Shown here one piece after another: positions 14,898 through 21,686 of a stretch of DNA of 22,519 nucleotides. Where the stretch lies: the NCBI GenBank assembly GCA_964406375.1, contig CAYORM010000044.1, positions 1 to 22,519 on the forward strand, read 5' to 3'. The DNA comes from CAYORM01 sp964406375 (GTDB lineage Bacteria; Pseudomonadota; Alphaproteobacteria; DSM-16000; Inquilinaceae). The translations under genes and the position numbers were made by a program. Each line of letters starts with the position of its first letter. Position 1 is the first letter of the stretch. The notes beneath the pieces were generated by a model. It was given only the letters and a program-made list of their open reading frames with translations. It was not told the DNA's origin and did no database searches.

Positions 14898-15251
14898 GTG
14901 AAACCGAAGATGTCCGACTGCGACAGACGCTCCGCTTCTGATTCCCTGACCCGGTACGACCCGCCTCGGCCGGCGATGGCGGGAGGTGGGGACGGGCTTC
15001 AGCGTCCCGGCAAGGAGCCACCCCCAGGCCAGGAGCCGGGCGAGCCGCCGTCACCGCCCGACGAGGCGCCGCCGCCGGGCCCCGACGAGCCCGATTTGCC
15101 CACCCCCGTCAAGCTGGCCCGCCGCTTCGGCGCCGTCGGCCGCGGCGCAGCGCTCGCATCCTGGCGCGGATTAAACGGGATCGGCGCGGCCGGGACGGCA
15201 CATCCGAGGGCCACGCTTCGGCTGCGGTCGCTGCCGGGCGGGCAGTGCTGA
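14898..15251 (+). CDS. Doubtful proline-rich hypothetical ORF
   Basis: An open frame of up to 117 residues in an otherwise empty stretch of about 480 bp. The middle (about residues 36-71) is rich in Pro, Glu and Gly ('PPPGQEPGEPPSPPDEAPPP'), followed by 'VKLARRFGAVGRGAALASW'. Third codon positions are strongly GC through the proline-rich half, as in real genes here. However, none of the possible starts (GTG 14898, ATG 14910, ATG 14976) has a Shine-Dalgarno, and no family is recognised. It may be a genuine disordered protein, a decayed gene or chance. Confidence 0.25.
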   Translation: MKPKMSDCDRRSASDSLTRYDPPRPAMAGGGDGLQRPGKEPPPGQEPGEPPSPPDEAPPPGPDEPDLPTPVKLARRFGAVGRGAALASWRGLNGIGAAGTAHPRATLRLRSLPGGQC

Positions 15252-15294
15252 AACGCGTCGTCAGACACCGGACAGTACGAGGATCAAACCGAAG

Positions 15295-15576
15295 ATGATC
15301 GAGATCATTCTCGAAGCCTTGCGTAGTGGCCGCAATCTCACCTTCACAGCGGAAGGGCGGGAATGGATGGTGCACCCCCACAGCCTGGTGGTGCAGGGCG
15401 CCGAGGATCTGGTGCTGATCGGATGGTGTCCTACTATGCCCGGGGCTTGGCGGGAGTTCCCGCTCGACGGGCTGCGGGACGCACGCTGCATCGACCGGCC
15501 GGCGGCCACCGCCGTTCCGCCGCCGCGCGAGCGACCGGACGCGGCCGGCCGGATCATCTGCACCCGCGCGGCCTGA
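15295..15576 (+). CDS. Small hypothetical protein, resembling an isolated WYL-like segment
   Basis: A 93-residue protein starting MIEIILEALRSGRNLTF. The core 'MVHPHSLVVQGAEDLVLIGW' followed by 'WREFPLDGLRDARCI' resembles the strand pattern of WYL domains, in which a sugar- or nucleotide-sensing Sm-like fold carries 'L-x-G-W-C ... W-R-x-F-x-L-D'. No DNA-binding domain is attached. The C-terminal 25 residues are Pro/Arg-rich and probably disordered. The ribosome binding site is mediocre (GAGG 12 nt upstream). Only 9 bp separate it from the MgtC-type gene, so they are probably co-transcribed. The WYL comparison is from memory of the family, not a search. Confidence 0.6.
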   Translation: MIEIILEALRSGRNLTFTAEGREWMVHPHSLVVQGAEDLVLIGWCPTMPGAWREFPLDGLRDARCIDRPAATAVPPPRERPDAAGRIICTRAA

Positions 15577-15585
15577 ACCCGTCCT

Positions 15586-16143
15586 ATGGACCTCGATGTC
15601 GACGGCCTGTCGGAGATGGCCGCCCGTCTCGGCACGGCCGTCGCGCTCGGGGGCATTCTCGGCCTTGATCGCGAGATCAGACGGCATGATGCCGGGCTGA
15701 GAACGCATATGCTGGTCGCGTTGGGGGCGGCGACGATGACGCTCGTCGCCCTTTACATCTATCGGGCGCTGTCGGCCGAGAACCCCCAGGTCAATGCCGA
15801 CCCGCTGCGCGTCATTGAGGGCGTGACTGCGGCGATCGGCTTCATCGGCGCCGGCGCCATCCTTCAGCGGAAACGCGGCGGTGTGCATGGCCTGACCACC
15901 GCTGCCAATATCTGGATGTGTGGCGCGATCGGGATCGCCGCCGGCGCAGGCTATTACGATGTGGCCATCGCGAGTTTCGTCCTGACGCTGATCATCCTGT
16001 CGCTGCTGCGCATCCTGGAGCGCCGGATCGCACCGTCAGGGCGATCTGCTTCCGAGGAAGACGAAGCAGGCCCTGCTGCCGGCAGGCGGTCGGGATCGCA
16101 AGCACAGCCGGCCTCGACCTCGGGCACCCGGCCGGCGCCGTGA
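15586..16143 (+). CDS. MgtC/SapB family inner-membrane protein
   Basis: A 185-residue membrane protein. It has the MgtC/SapB N-terminal domain: 'GGILGLDREIRRHDAGLRTH' with the conserved acidic residue and 'AGLRTHMLVALGAA', then 'RVIEGVTAAIGFIGAGAILQ' and 'VHGLTTAANIWMCGAIGIAA', with four to five membrane helices. After the last helix a short charged tail follows ('ILERRIAPSG') without the ACT-like C-terminal domain of Salmonella MgtC, so it is the short SapB-like form. MgtC proteins act in low-magnesium and acid survival, probably by modulating F-type ATP synthase or ion balance; that role is not demonstrated for short forms. The start has only a weak ribosome binding site, consistent with coupling to the gene 9 bp upstream. 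Confidence 0.88.
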   Translation: MDLDVDGLSEMAARLGTAVALGGILGLDREIRRHDAGLRTHMLVALGAATMTLVALYIYRALSAENPQVNADPLRVIEGVTAAIGFIGAGAILQRKRGGVHGLTTAANIWMCGAIGIAAGAGYYDVAIASFVLTLIILSLLRILERRIAPSGRSASEEDEAGPAAGRRSGSQAQPASTSGTRPAP

Positions 16144-16150
16144 GGCGCCG
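16133..16150. terminator. Perfect GC hairpin over the mgtC-family stop codon
   Basis: CGGCGCC (16133-16139), tetraloop GTGA (16140-16143), GGCGCCG (16144-16150). The TGA stop codon lies in the loop. No T-run follows on either strand, so this is an mRNA 3' hairpin or a factor-dependent stop rather than a classic intrinsic terminator. It sits between convergent genes. Confidence 0.4.
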
Positions 16151-16183
16151 CTGTTGGGACGCCTCCGGCCCGGTTTCTTCAGC

Positions 16184-16342
16184 TCATATGGCGCCGGCAA
16201 CCATCAGCACGATGAGCACGATCAGCAGAAGGCCGATGATGCCGCCCGGCCCATAACCCCAGCCCGAACTGTACGGCCAGGCCGGCAGCGCGCCGATCAG
16301 CAGAAGGATCAAGATGATCAGCAATATCGTTGAAACGGTCAT
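16184..16342 (-). CDS. DUF3309 small membrane protein, 52 aa
   Basis: A 52-residue protein, start MTVSTILLIILILLLIGALP. Two hydrophobic helices (about 4-19 and 33-52) flank a short loop 'AWPYSSGWGYGPGG', the hallmark of the DUF3309 family common in alphaproteobacteria. Its function is unknown, but the family is often found among stress-response genes. AAGGGGAAA a few bases upstream on the minus strand is a good ribosome binding site. The stop codon (TCA at 16184-16186) is 40 bp from the convergent MgtC-type gene. I found no exact EcfG promoter upstream. Confidence 0.82.
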   Translation of the reverse strand: MTVSTILLIILILLLIGALPAWPYSSGWGYGPGGIIGLLLIVLIVLMVAGAI

Positions 16343-16430
16343 CGCCGCTTTCCCCTTGCGCGGTGAAAAAGCAATGCCGGAACAAGACGGTTCGACTTGA
16401 TCAGGTTCCCTCCCCGGCGCTCACCGAAGC

Positions 16431-16456
16431 GGAACCCCCGGAGCGTCCCACCGGTT
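16431..16456 (+). promoter_or_regulatory. EcfG-like promoter candidate for the DUF2934 gene (one mismatch)
   Basis: GGAAC at 16431-16435, a 17-nt spacer, GGTT at 16453-16456, with one difference from the consensus in the first -10 base. It lies 52 bp upstream of the chosen start at 16509, in the divergent region with the DUF3309 gene. Confidence 0.42.
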
Positions 16457-16508
16457 GAAGAAGAAACCTCGCGGGATCGTCCCGCGTACTGGATCGAGGG
16501 GACAGGCG

Positions 16509-16931
16509 ATGAAGGCCACACGGATCAGGCCGTCCATGCCGGAGGACGAGGACAAGAGGCTGGCGGATGCCGAACCGGCACAGGAGCCGGGCAAGGCCGA
16601 TGCCACGGAGGCCCAGCTGGACGAGGCCGTCGCCGAGACCTTCCCTGCGAGCGATCCGATCGCCGTGCAGACACCCGAGCCGGCGCCGACCGGCACGGCT
16701 GTCGCGGCGGCCGAGCCGCCCTCCCTGATGGAGCGGGTGCGCGAACGCGCCCACCGGCTCTGGGAAGAGGAAGGGCGTCCGGAGGGACGCGAAGCCGAGC
16801 ATTGGCATCGGGCGGAGGCGGAGATCGCCGCCGAGGGGGGCACCAAGGAGGCAGCCAAGGACGCAGAAGGAGCGACCGATCACTCCGAGCTGCCGCCCTC
16901 TGCCCGCGTCCTTGCGACCGGCAGCAGCTAG
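16509..16931 (+). CDS. DUF2934 domain protein
   Basis: A 140-residue hydrophilic protein. The N-terminal third is acidic and probably disordered and holds 'QLDEAVAETFPASDPIAV', a motif common in small alphaproteobacterial proteins. A Pro/Ala linker leads to the DUF2934 segment 'ERVRERAHRLWEEEGRPEGR' continuing 'EAEHWHRAEAEI', a short helical hairpin of unknown function. I chose ATG 16509 because GAGGGG lies about 7 nt upstream. An in-frame ATG at 16455 would overlap the -10 of the candidate promoter. A stress role is plausible from the promoter candidate and neighbours, not from the domain itself. Confidence 0.78.
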   Translation: MKATRIRPSMPEDEDKRLADAEPAQEPGKADATEAQLDEAVAETFPASDPIAVQTPEPAPTGTAVAAAEPPSLMERVRERAHRLWEEEGRPEGREAEHWHRAEAEIAAEGGTKEAAKDAEGATDHSELPPSARVLATGSS

Positions 16932-16995
16932 GGCGTTCGCGCCGTTCCGGACTGCATCACCCCGTCTGGTTCTTCCTTCGTGAGCGGCTGCCATC

Positions 16996-18876
16996 GTGAC
17001 CTCCTTCTCCCTGGCCCCGGCCCTTCCGGCCGCACATGGCGAAGCGCGCCGAGACGATACCGAAGCAGGTCGCCGCTTCCGTTATGAGGCGGGCTTCGGT
17101 GCCGCCCTTCTGCCGGAGGGCGGCACCTGCTTCCGCCTGTGGGCGCCCAGTGCCGATGGCGTGACACTGCTGGTTGGACCCGACGAGCGCCCTGTCGACA
17201 TGGTGCGTCTGGACGCCGGCTGGCTCGAGGCGGTCGTCGAGGAAGTGGGCGCAGGGACCCGCTACCGATACCGCCTGGCCGACGGGACGGTGTTTCCGGA
17301 CCCGGCCTCACGCGCACAGGATGGCGGGCCGTTCGGACCGTCGGTCGTCGTCGATCCTGAAGCCTATCGGTGGCGGACGGCCGGCTGGACCGGTCGGCCC
17401 TGGGAAGAGACGGTGCTCTACGAGCTGCACATCGGCAGCTTCACCCGGGATGGCAGTTTCGCCGGCGCCGAGCGACGGCTCGACGCCTTGGCGGCCCTTG
17501 GGGTGACGGCGATCGAACTGATGCCAGTCGCCGATTTCCCGGGCCGTTGGGGCTGGGGCTATGATGGTGTTTTGCCCTTCGCGCCCGCCTCGATCTACGG
17601 CCCCCCGCAGGCGCTGAAATCGCTGATCGACGCCGCCCACGCGCGCGGCATCTCAGTGCTTCTGGACGTCGTCTACAATCATTTCGGACCGGCCGGTAAC
17701 TTCCTGCCGCTGTACGCCAGCTCGTTCTTCGACGCGCGCCGCCGCACCCTGTGGGGGCCGTCGATCGACTTCTCGCAGCCGGCGGTGCGGGCATTCTTTC
17801 GCGAGAACGCGCTCTACTGGTTGCACGAGTATCGCTTCGACGGGCTGCGCTTCGACGCGGTGCACGCCATTGAGGATGGCAGCGAGCCCGACATCCTCAC
17901 CGAGATCGCCGAAGCGGTCGCCGCCTCGGCGGACGGACGTCATCTCCACCTCGTCCTCGAGAACGACCACAACGAGGCCGACCGGCTGGACGGCGCAGGC
18001 GGTCCGCGCGCCCGCTTCTCAGGCCAGTGGAACGATGACGTCCACCACGCCATGCATGCCGTCCTCACTGGCGAGAGCGACGGCTATTACGCCGACTATG
18101 CCGACCGGCCGACCGAACGTCTCGCCCGCGGCCTCGCCGAGGGCTACGTCTATCAGGGCGAGATGGCGGTGCAGCGCGGGGCCCCCCGCGGCCAGCCGAG
18201 CGCGCATCTGCCGCCGGTCCGCTTCGTCAACTTCCTGCAGAACCACGATCAGATCGGCAACCGCGCCTTCGGTGACCGGATCGACGCGGCGCCACAAGCC
18301 CTGCACACGCTGCAGGCGCTGCTCTTGCTCGCGCCATCGATTCCGATGCTGTTCATGGGCGAGGAAAGCGCCACCCGCCGCCCCTTTCCGTTCTTCTGTG
18401 ATTTCGACGGGGTGCTGGCCGACGACGTCCGCCGGGGTCGACGCGAGGAGTTCGCCCATTTCGGCACGTTCAGCGATCCCGCCATGCTCGAGCGCATCCC
18501 CGACCCGCTCGACCCGGCGACCTTCGCGTCAGCGGTCCTCGACGGACCGGCGCCGGACGATGCGGTCGCGGCAACCCGTCAGGCGGAGGTGGCGAAGCTC
18601 TTGACGATCCGCCGCACCGAGATCGTCCCCAAGCTCGCCGGGATGGAGGGCGGCGGGATCTGGCGCGCCGAGGACGGGCTCATCGACGTGTCCTGGCGGC
18701 TCGGCGACGGGTCGGTGCTGTCGATCGTCGCCCATCTCGCCGACGGCGAGGCGCCGCGCTGGACCCTGCCCGCCGGCCGGACGATCTACAGCTTTCCCGC
18801 AGCCTTCCCGGAGGCGCTGCGTTCCGGTGCCGAAGGCTGGGGGATCGTGGCGATGGTCACGGGAGATGTTGCGTGA
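16996..18876 (+). CDS. treZ: Maltooligosyl trehalose trehalohydrolase
   Basis: A 626-residue cytoplasmic GH13 enzyme that releases trehalose from maltooligosyl-trehalose, the second step of the TreY-TreZ route from glycogen-type glucans. An N-terminal E-set/CBM48-like domain ('FRLWAPSADGVTLLVGPDER') precedes the TIM barrel with 'LLDVVYNHFGPAGNF'. The nucleophile is D287 in 'GLRFDAVHAI', the acid/base E322 in 'LVLENDHNEADRL' and the stabiliser D418 in 'QNHDQIGNRAFGD'. 'LFMGEESATRRPFPFFCDFD' is characteristic of TreZ. The GTG start at 16996 is the only reasonable one but has a weak ribosome binding site. It overlaps treY by 4 nt (GTGA). It is slightly longer than usual. No EcfG promoter is visible in the 64 bp after the DUF2934 gene. 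Confidence 0.94.
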   Translation: MTSFSLAPALPAAHGEARRDDTEAGRRFRYEAGFGAALLPEGGTCFRLWAPSADGVTLLVGPDERPVDMVRLDAGWLEAVVEEVGAGTRYRYRLADGTVFPDPASRAQDGGPFGPSVVVDPEAYRWRTAGWTGRPWEETVLYELHIGSFTRDGSFAGAERRLDALAALGVTAIELMPVADFPGRWGWGYDGVLPFAPASIYGPPQALKSLIDAAHARGISVLLDVVYNHFGPAGNFLPLYASSFFDARRRTLWGPSIDFSQPAVRAFFRENALYWLHEYRFDGLRFDAVHAIEDGSEPDILTEIAEAVAASADGRHLHLVLENDHNEADRLDGAGGPRARFSGQWNDDVHHAMHAVLTGESDGYYADYADRPTERLARGLAEGYVYQGEMAVQRGAPRGQPSAHLPPVRFVNFLQNHDQIGNRAFGDRIDAAPQALHTLQALLLLAPSIPMLFMGEESATRRPFPFFCDFDGVLADDVRRGRREEFAHFGTFSDPAMLERIPDPLDPATFASAVLDGPAPDDAVAATRQAEVAKLLTIRRTEIVPKLAGMEGGGIWRAEDGLIDVSWRLGDGSVLSIVAHLADGEAPRWTLPAGRTIYSFPAAFPEALRSGAEGWGIVAMVTGDVA

Positions 18877-21659
18877 CGGTACCCTTCCCGCCGCGCGCGA
18901 CGGCGCGGCTCCAGTTCCGCGACGGTTTCACCCTTGCCGATGGCTGTGCGGTCGTCGGTTATCTGCGCGATCTCGGTGTGAGCCATGTCTATGCCTCGCC
19001 GCTTCTCAGGGCCCGGCAGGGATCGACGCATGGCTATGACGTGGTCGATTTCACGGAGATCGACCCGGCGCTCGGTGGCGAAGACGCATTCCGCCGCTTC
19101 TCGGCGACGCTGGCCGCGCATGGCATGGGCCTCATCGTCGATTTCGTGCCAAACCACATGGGTGTCGGCACCGAGAATGCCTGGTGGATGGACGTCCTGA
19201 CCTGGGGGCGGGACAGCGTTCATGCGCCGGTCTTCGACATCGACTGGGCAAGCGCCGCCTGCCCCGGCAAGGTGCTGCTGCCGATCCTCGATCGCCCCTA
19301 CGCCGAGGCTCTCGCTTCCGGGATCATCGGACTTGCCTTCGATGCCGAGCGCGGCCGTTTCACGGTGCGGTGTCCCGGCCGCGAGCTCCCGCTCAACCCC
19401 GCGACACAGGGCATGCTTTTGCGCCGCGCCGCTGCCATGGTGGCAGTCCCGGCAGTCGGCCGGCGTCTAAACGCCCTCGCCACCGCCTGCGAGGCGATCC
19501 GGCCGGGTATCCGCGTCGGCGTCGAGCGACAGGCTGAGGCGTTCTCGCGCGATCTCGCCGTGCTCGCCGGATCAGAGCCCGAAGCCAGGGCGGCGATCGA
19601 GCGGATGACCGAGGCGGTTGGCGGCGCCGGTGTGGAGGCCGAGGCGGCCCGCCCGCGCCGCAGCCTGCACGATCTGCTCGAGGCCCAGCACTACCGCCTC
19701 GCCCATTGGCGCCTCGCGGCCAGCGAGATCAATTACCGCCGCTTCTTCGACATCGACGACCTGATCGGCATCCGCGTCGAGGATCCGACCGTCTTCGACG
19801 CCGTGCATCGCTGGCTCCTCGATGCGGCGGCTGCCGATCGCATCCAGGGCGTGCGGCTCGACCATATCGACGGGCTCGCCGATCCGGCGGGCTACCTGCG
19901 GCGTCTGCGGCGCGCCATCGACACGGTGAGCACCTTCCCCTTCGCGATCCATGTCGAGAAGATCCTCGCAGCCGGAGAGCCACTGCCCCCCGACTGGCCC
20001 ATCGAGGGCACGACCGGATACGAGACAATGGCCGCGATCCACGACGTGCTGGTCGATCGGTCCGGCCGGCCTGCCTTCGAGGCAGCCTTCCGCGCCTTCA
20101 CCGGACGGGCGGAGAGCTTCGAGGATGTGGTGCGGACGGCACGGCGCCAGACGCTCGCGCGCACCTTCCCCGGCGCCTTCTCCGCGCTATCCGATCTCCT
20201 GCTGACGATCGCCCGGGCCGACAGCACCACGCGGGATGCCCCGCGCCAGCTGCTGCGCGACGCGCTCGAGGCGGTGATCGTCACCTTCCCCACCTATCGC
20301 AGCTATGTCCGACCGGACGCGCCGTCCGGAACCCCACCGGCCCTTGCAGCGGCGCTGGCCGATGCCGCCACCCGCCTGCCGCCCGATGCGGCGCCGGTCC
20401 TGGCCCTCCTGCGCCGTGTGCTCTCGGGGGAATGCGGTCCGGCCCCGGCCGCGATCGCCACGGCGGCCCGTACCCTTGCCATCCGGTTCCAGCAGCTCAC
20501 CAGTCCGATCGCTGCGAAATCGGTCGAGGACACCGCCTATTACCGTCACGTGCCGCTGGTCTCGCTGAACGAGGTGGGCGGCGCGCCCGAGCGCTACGGG
20601 CTCGACACCCCGTCCTTCCACGCCTTCCAGCGCGACCATGCCGCGTCCTGGCCGGCCGCGCTGGTGCCGCTCGCAACCCATGACCACAAGCGCGGCGCGG
20701 ATGTACGCGCCCGCCTCGCAGCCCTCTCCGAGCGCGGCGCCGAATGGGATGCACGCATCGCCAGCTGGTCGCGGGCGACGGGGCGCTTCGTGCGGCGCAA
20801 CGAGAAGTGCCGCATGCCGTCGCCGACGCATGAGTACCTGTTCTACCAGACACTCCTCGGCCTGTGGCCGGCTTCCGGCGAGCCGGGTCCAGACCTCGCC
20901 GACCGTGTCGCCGCCTACATGGTGAAGGCGGCACGCGAGGGGAAGGAGAAGACGGCCTGGATCGACGGTGACGCGGCCTATGAGGCGGCGCTGGAGAGTT
21001 TCGTCCGCGGGGCGCTCGATCCCGTGCGCGGCAAGGATTTCCGCCAGGACTTCGCCTGGTTCGCCCGCTCGGTCGCCCGCGCCGGCGCGGTGAAGGGCTT
21101 GGCGCAGGTGGTCCTGCAGATGACCATTCCGGGCGTTCCGGACCTCTACCAGGGAAGCGAGGACTGGGATCTCACGCTCGTCGATCCCGACAACCGCCGA
21201 CCGGTGGATTACGCGGGCTTGGCCGCGCGGCTCCAGGCGGTCGCCGGCGCCGCTGTCGACCCTCTGCTCGAGACCTGGCCGGACGGCCGGGTCAAGCAAT
21301 GGCTGGTGCACAGGCTGCTCGGACTGCGCCGGGGCGACCCGCTGCTTTTCGCCCGGGGCCGCTATGCCGCGGTCGAGGCCGACGGTCCGGATGCCGAAGA
21401 CCTCCTCGCCTGGCGGCGCGAGCATGAGGGCCGGCACCTCGTCGCTCTCGTGCCACGGCGGATCGGCGGACGCCTACCGCCGGAGGGCGGCCTCGGCCTC
21501 TCCGGCTTCGCGGATGGGCGCCTGCCGCTGCCCGTGGCCGGCCACTGGACCGAGGTGATCACCGGTGAACAGGTCGAGGCGCCGGACGCACTTCTCGTGG
21601 ACCTGTCCCATCGGCTGGCGCGTTTCCCCGCCATCGTGCTCAGCCGCACCGAAGCCTGA
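18873..21659 (+). CDS. treY: Maltooligosyl trehalose synthase
   Basis: A 928-residue GH13 isomerase that converts the reducing-end alpha-1,4 bond of maltooligosaccharides to the alpha,alpha-1,1 bond of trehalose. Visible motifs are 'YASPLLRARQGSTHGYDVVD', 'VDFVPNHMGVG', the nucleophile D330 in 'GVRLDHIDGLADP', the acid/base E362 in 'IHVEKILAAGE', and D604 in 'THDHKRGADVRAR' (commonly THDHKRGED, so one substitution). 'MTIPGVPDLYQGSEDWDLTL' near the C-terminus is typical. The GTG start overlaps the treZ stop by 4 nt with GGGAG upstream, so the two are translationally coupled. Trehalose made here protects against osmotic and desiccation stress and is a common GSR output. Confidence 0.95.
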   Translation: MTVPFPPRATARLQFRDGFTLADGCAVVGYLRDLGVSHVYASPLLRARQGSTHGYDVVDFTEIDPALGGEDAFRRFSATLAAHGMGLIVDFVPNHMGVGTENAWWMDVLTWGRDSVHAPVFDIDWASAACPGKVLLPILDRPYAEALASGIIGLAFDAERGRFTVRCPGRELPLNPATQGMLLRRAAAMVAVPAVGRRLNALATACEAIRPGIRVGVERQAEAFSRDLAVLAGSEPEARAAIERMTEAVGGAGVEAEAARPRRSLHDLLEAQHYRLAHWRLAASEINYRRFFDIDDLIGIRVEDPTVFDAVHRWLLDAAAADRIQGVRLDHIDGLADPAGYLRRLRRAIDTVSTFPFAIHVEKILAAGEPLPPDWPIEGTTGYETMAAIHDVLVDRSGRPAFEAAFRAFTGRAESFEDVVRTARRQTLARTFPGAFSALSDLLLTIARADSTTRDAPRQLLRDALEAVIVTFPTYRSYVRPDAPSGTPPALAAALADAATRLPPDAAPVLALLRRVLSGECGPAPAAIATAARTLAIRFQQLTSPIAAKSVEDTAYYRHVPLVSLNEVGGAPERYGLDTPSFHAFQRDHAASWPAALVPLATHDHKRGADVRARLAALSERGAEWDARIASWSRATGRFVRRNEKCRMPSPTHEYLFYQTLLGLWPASGEPGPDLADRVAAYMVKAAREGKEKTAWIDGDAAYEAALESFVRGALDPVRGKDFRQDFAWFARSVARAGAVKGLAQVVLQMTIPGVPDLYQGSEDWDLTLVDPDNRRPVDYAGLAARLQAVAGAAVDPLLETWPDGRVKQWLVHRLLGLRRGDPLLFARGRYAAVEADGPDAEDLLAWRREHEGRHLVALVPRRIGGRLPPEGGLGLSGFADGRLPLPVAGHWTEVITGEQVEAPDALLVDLSHRLARFPAIVLSRTEA

Positions 21660-21686
21660 GCGGCGCAGCCTGGAGACGGAAGCAAG

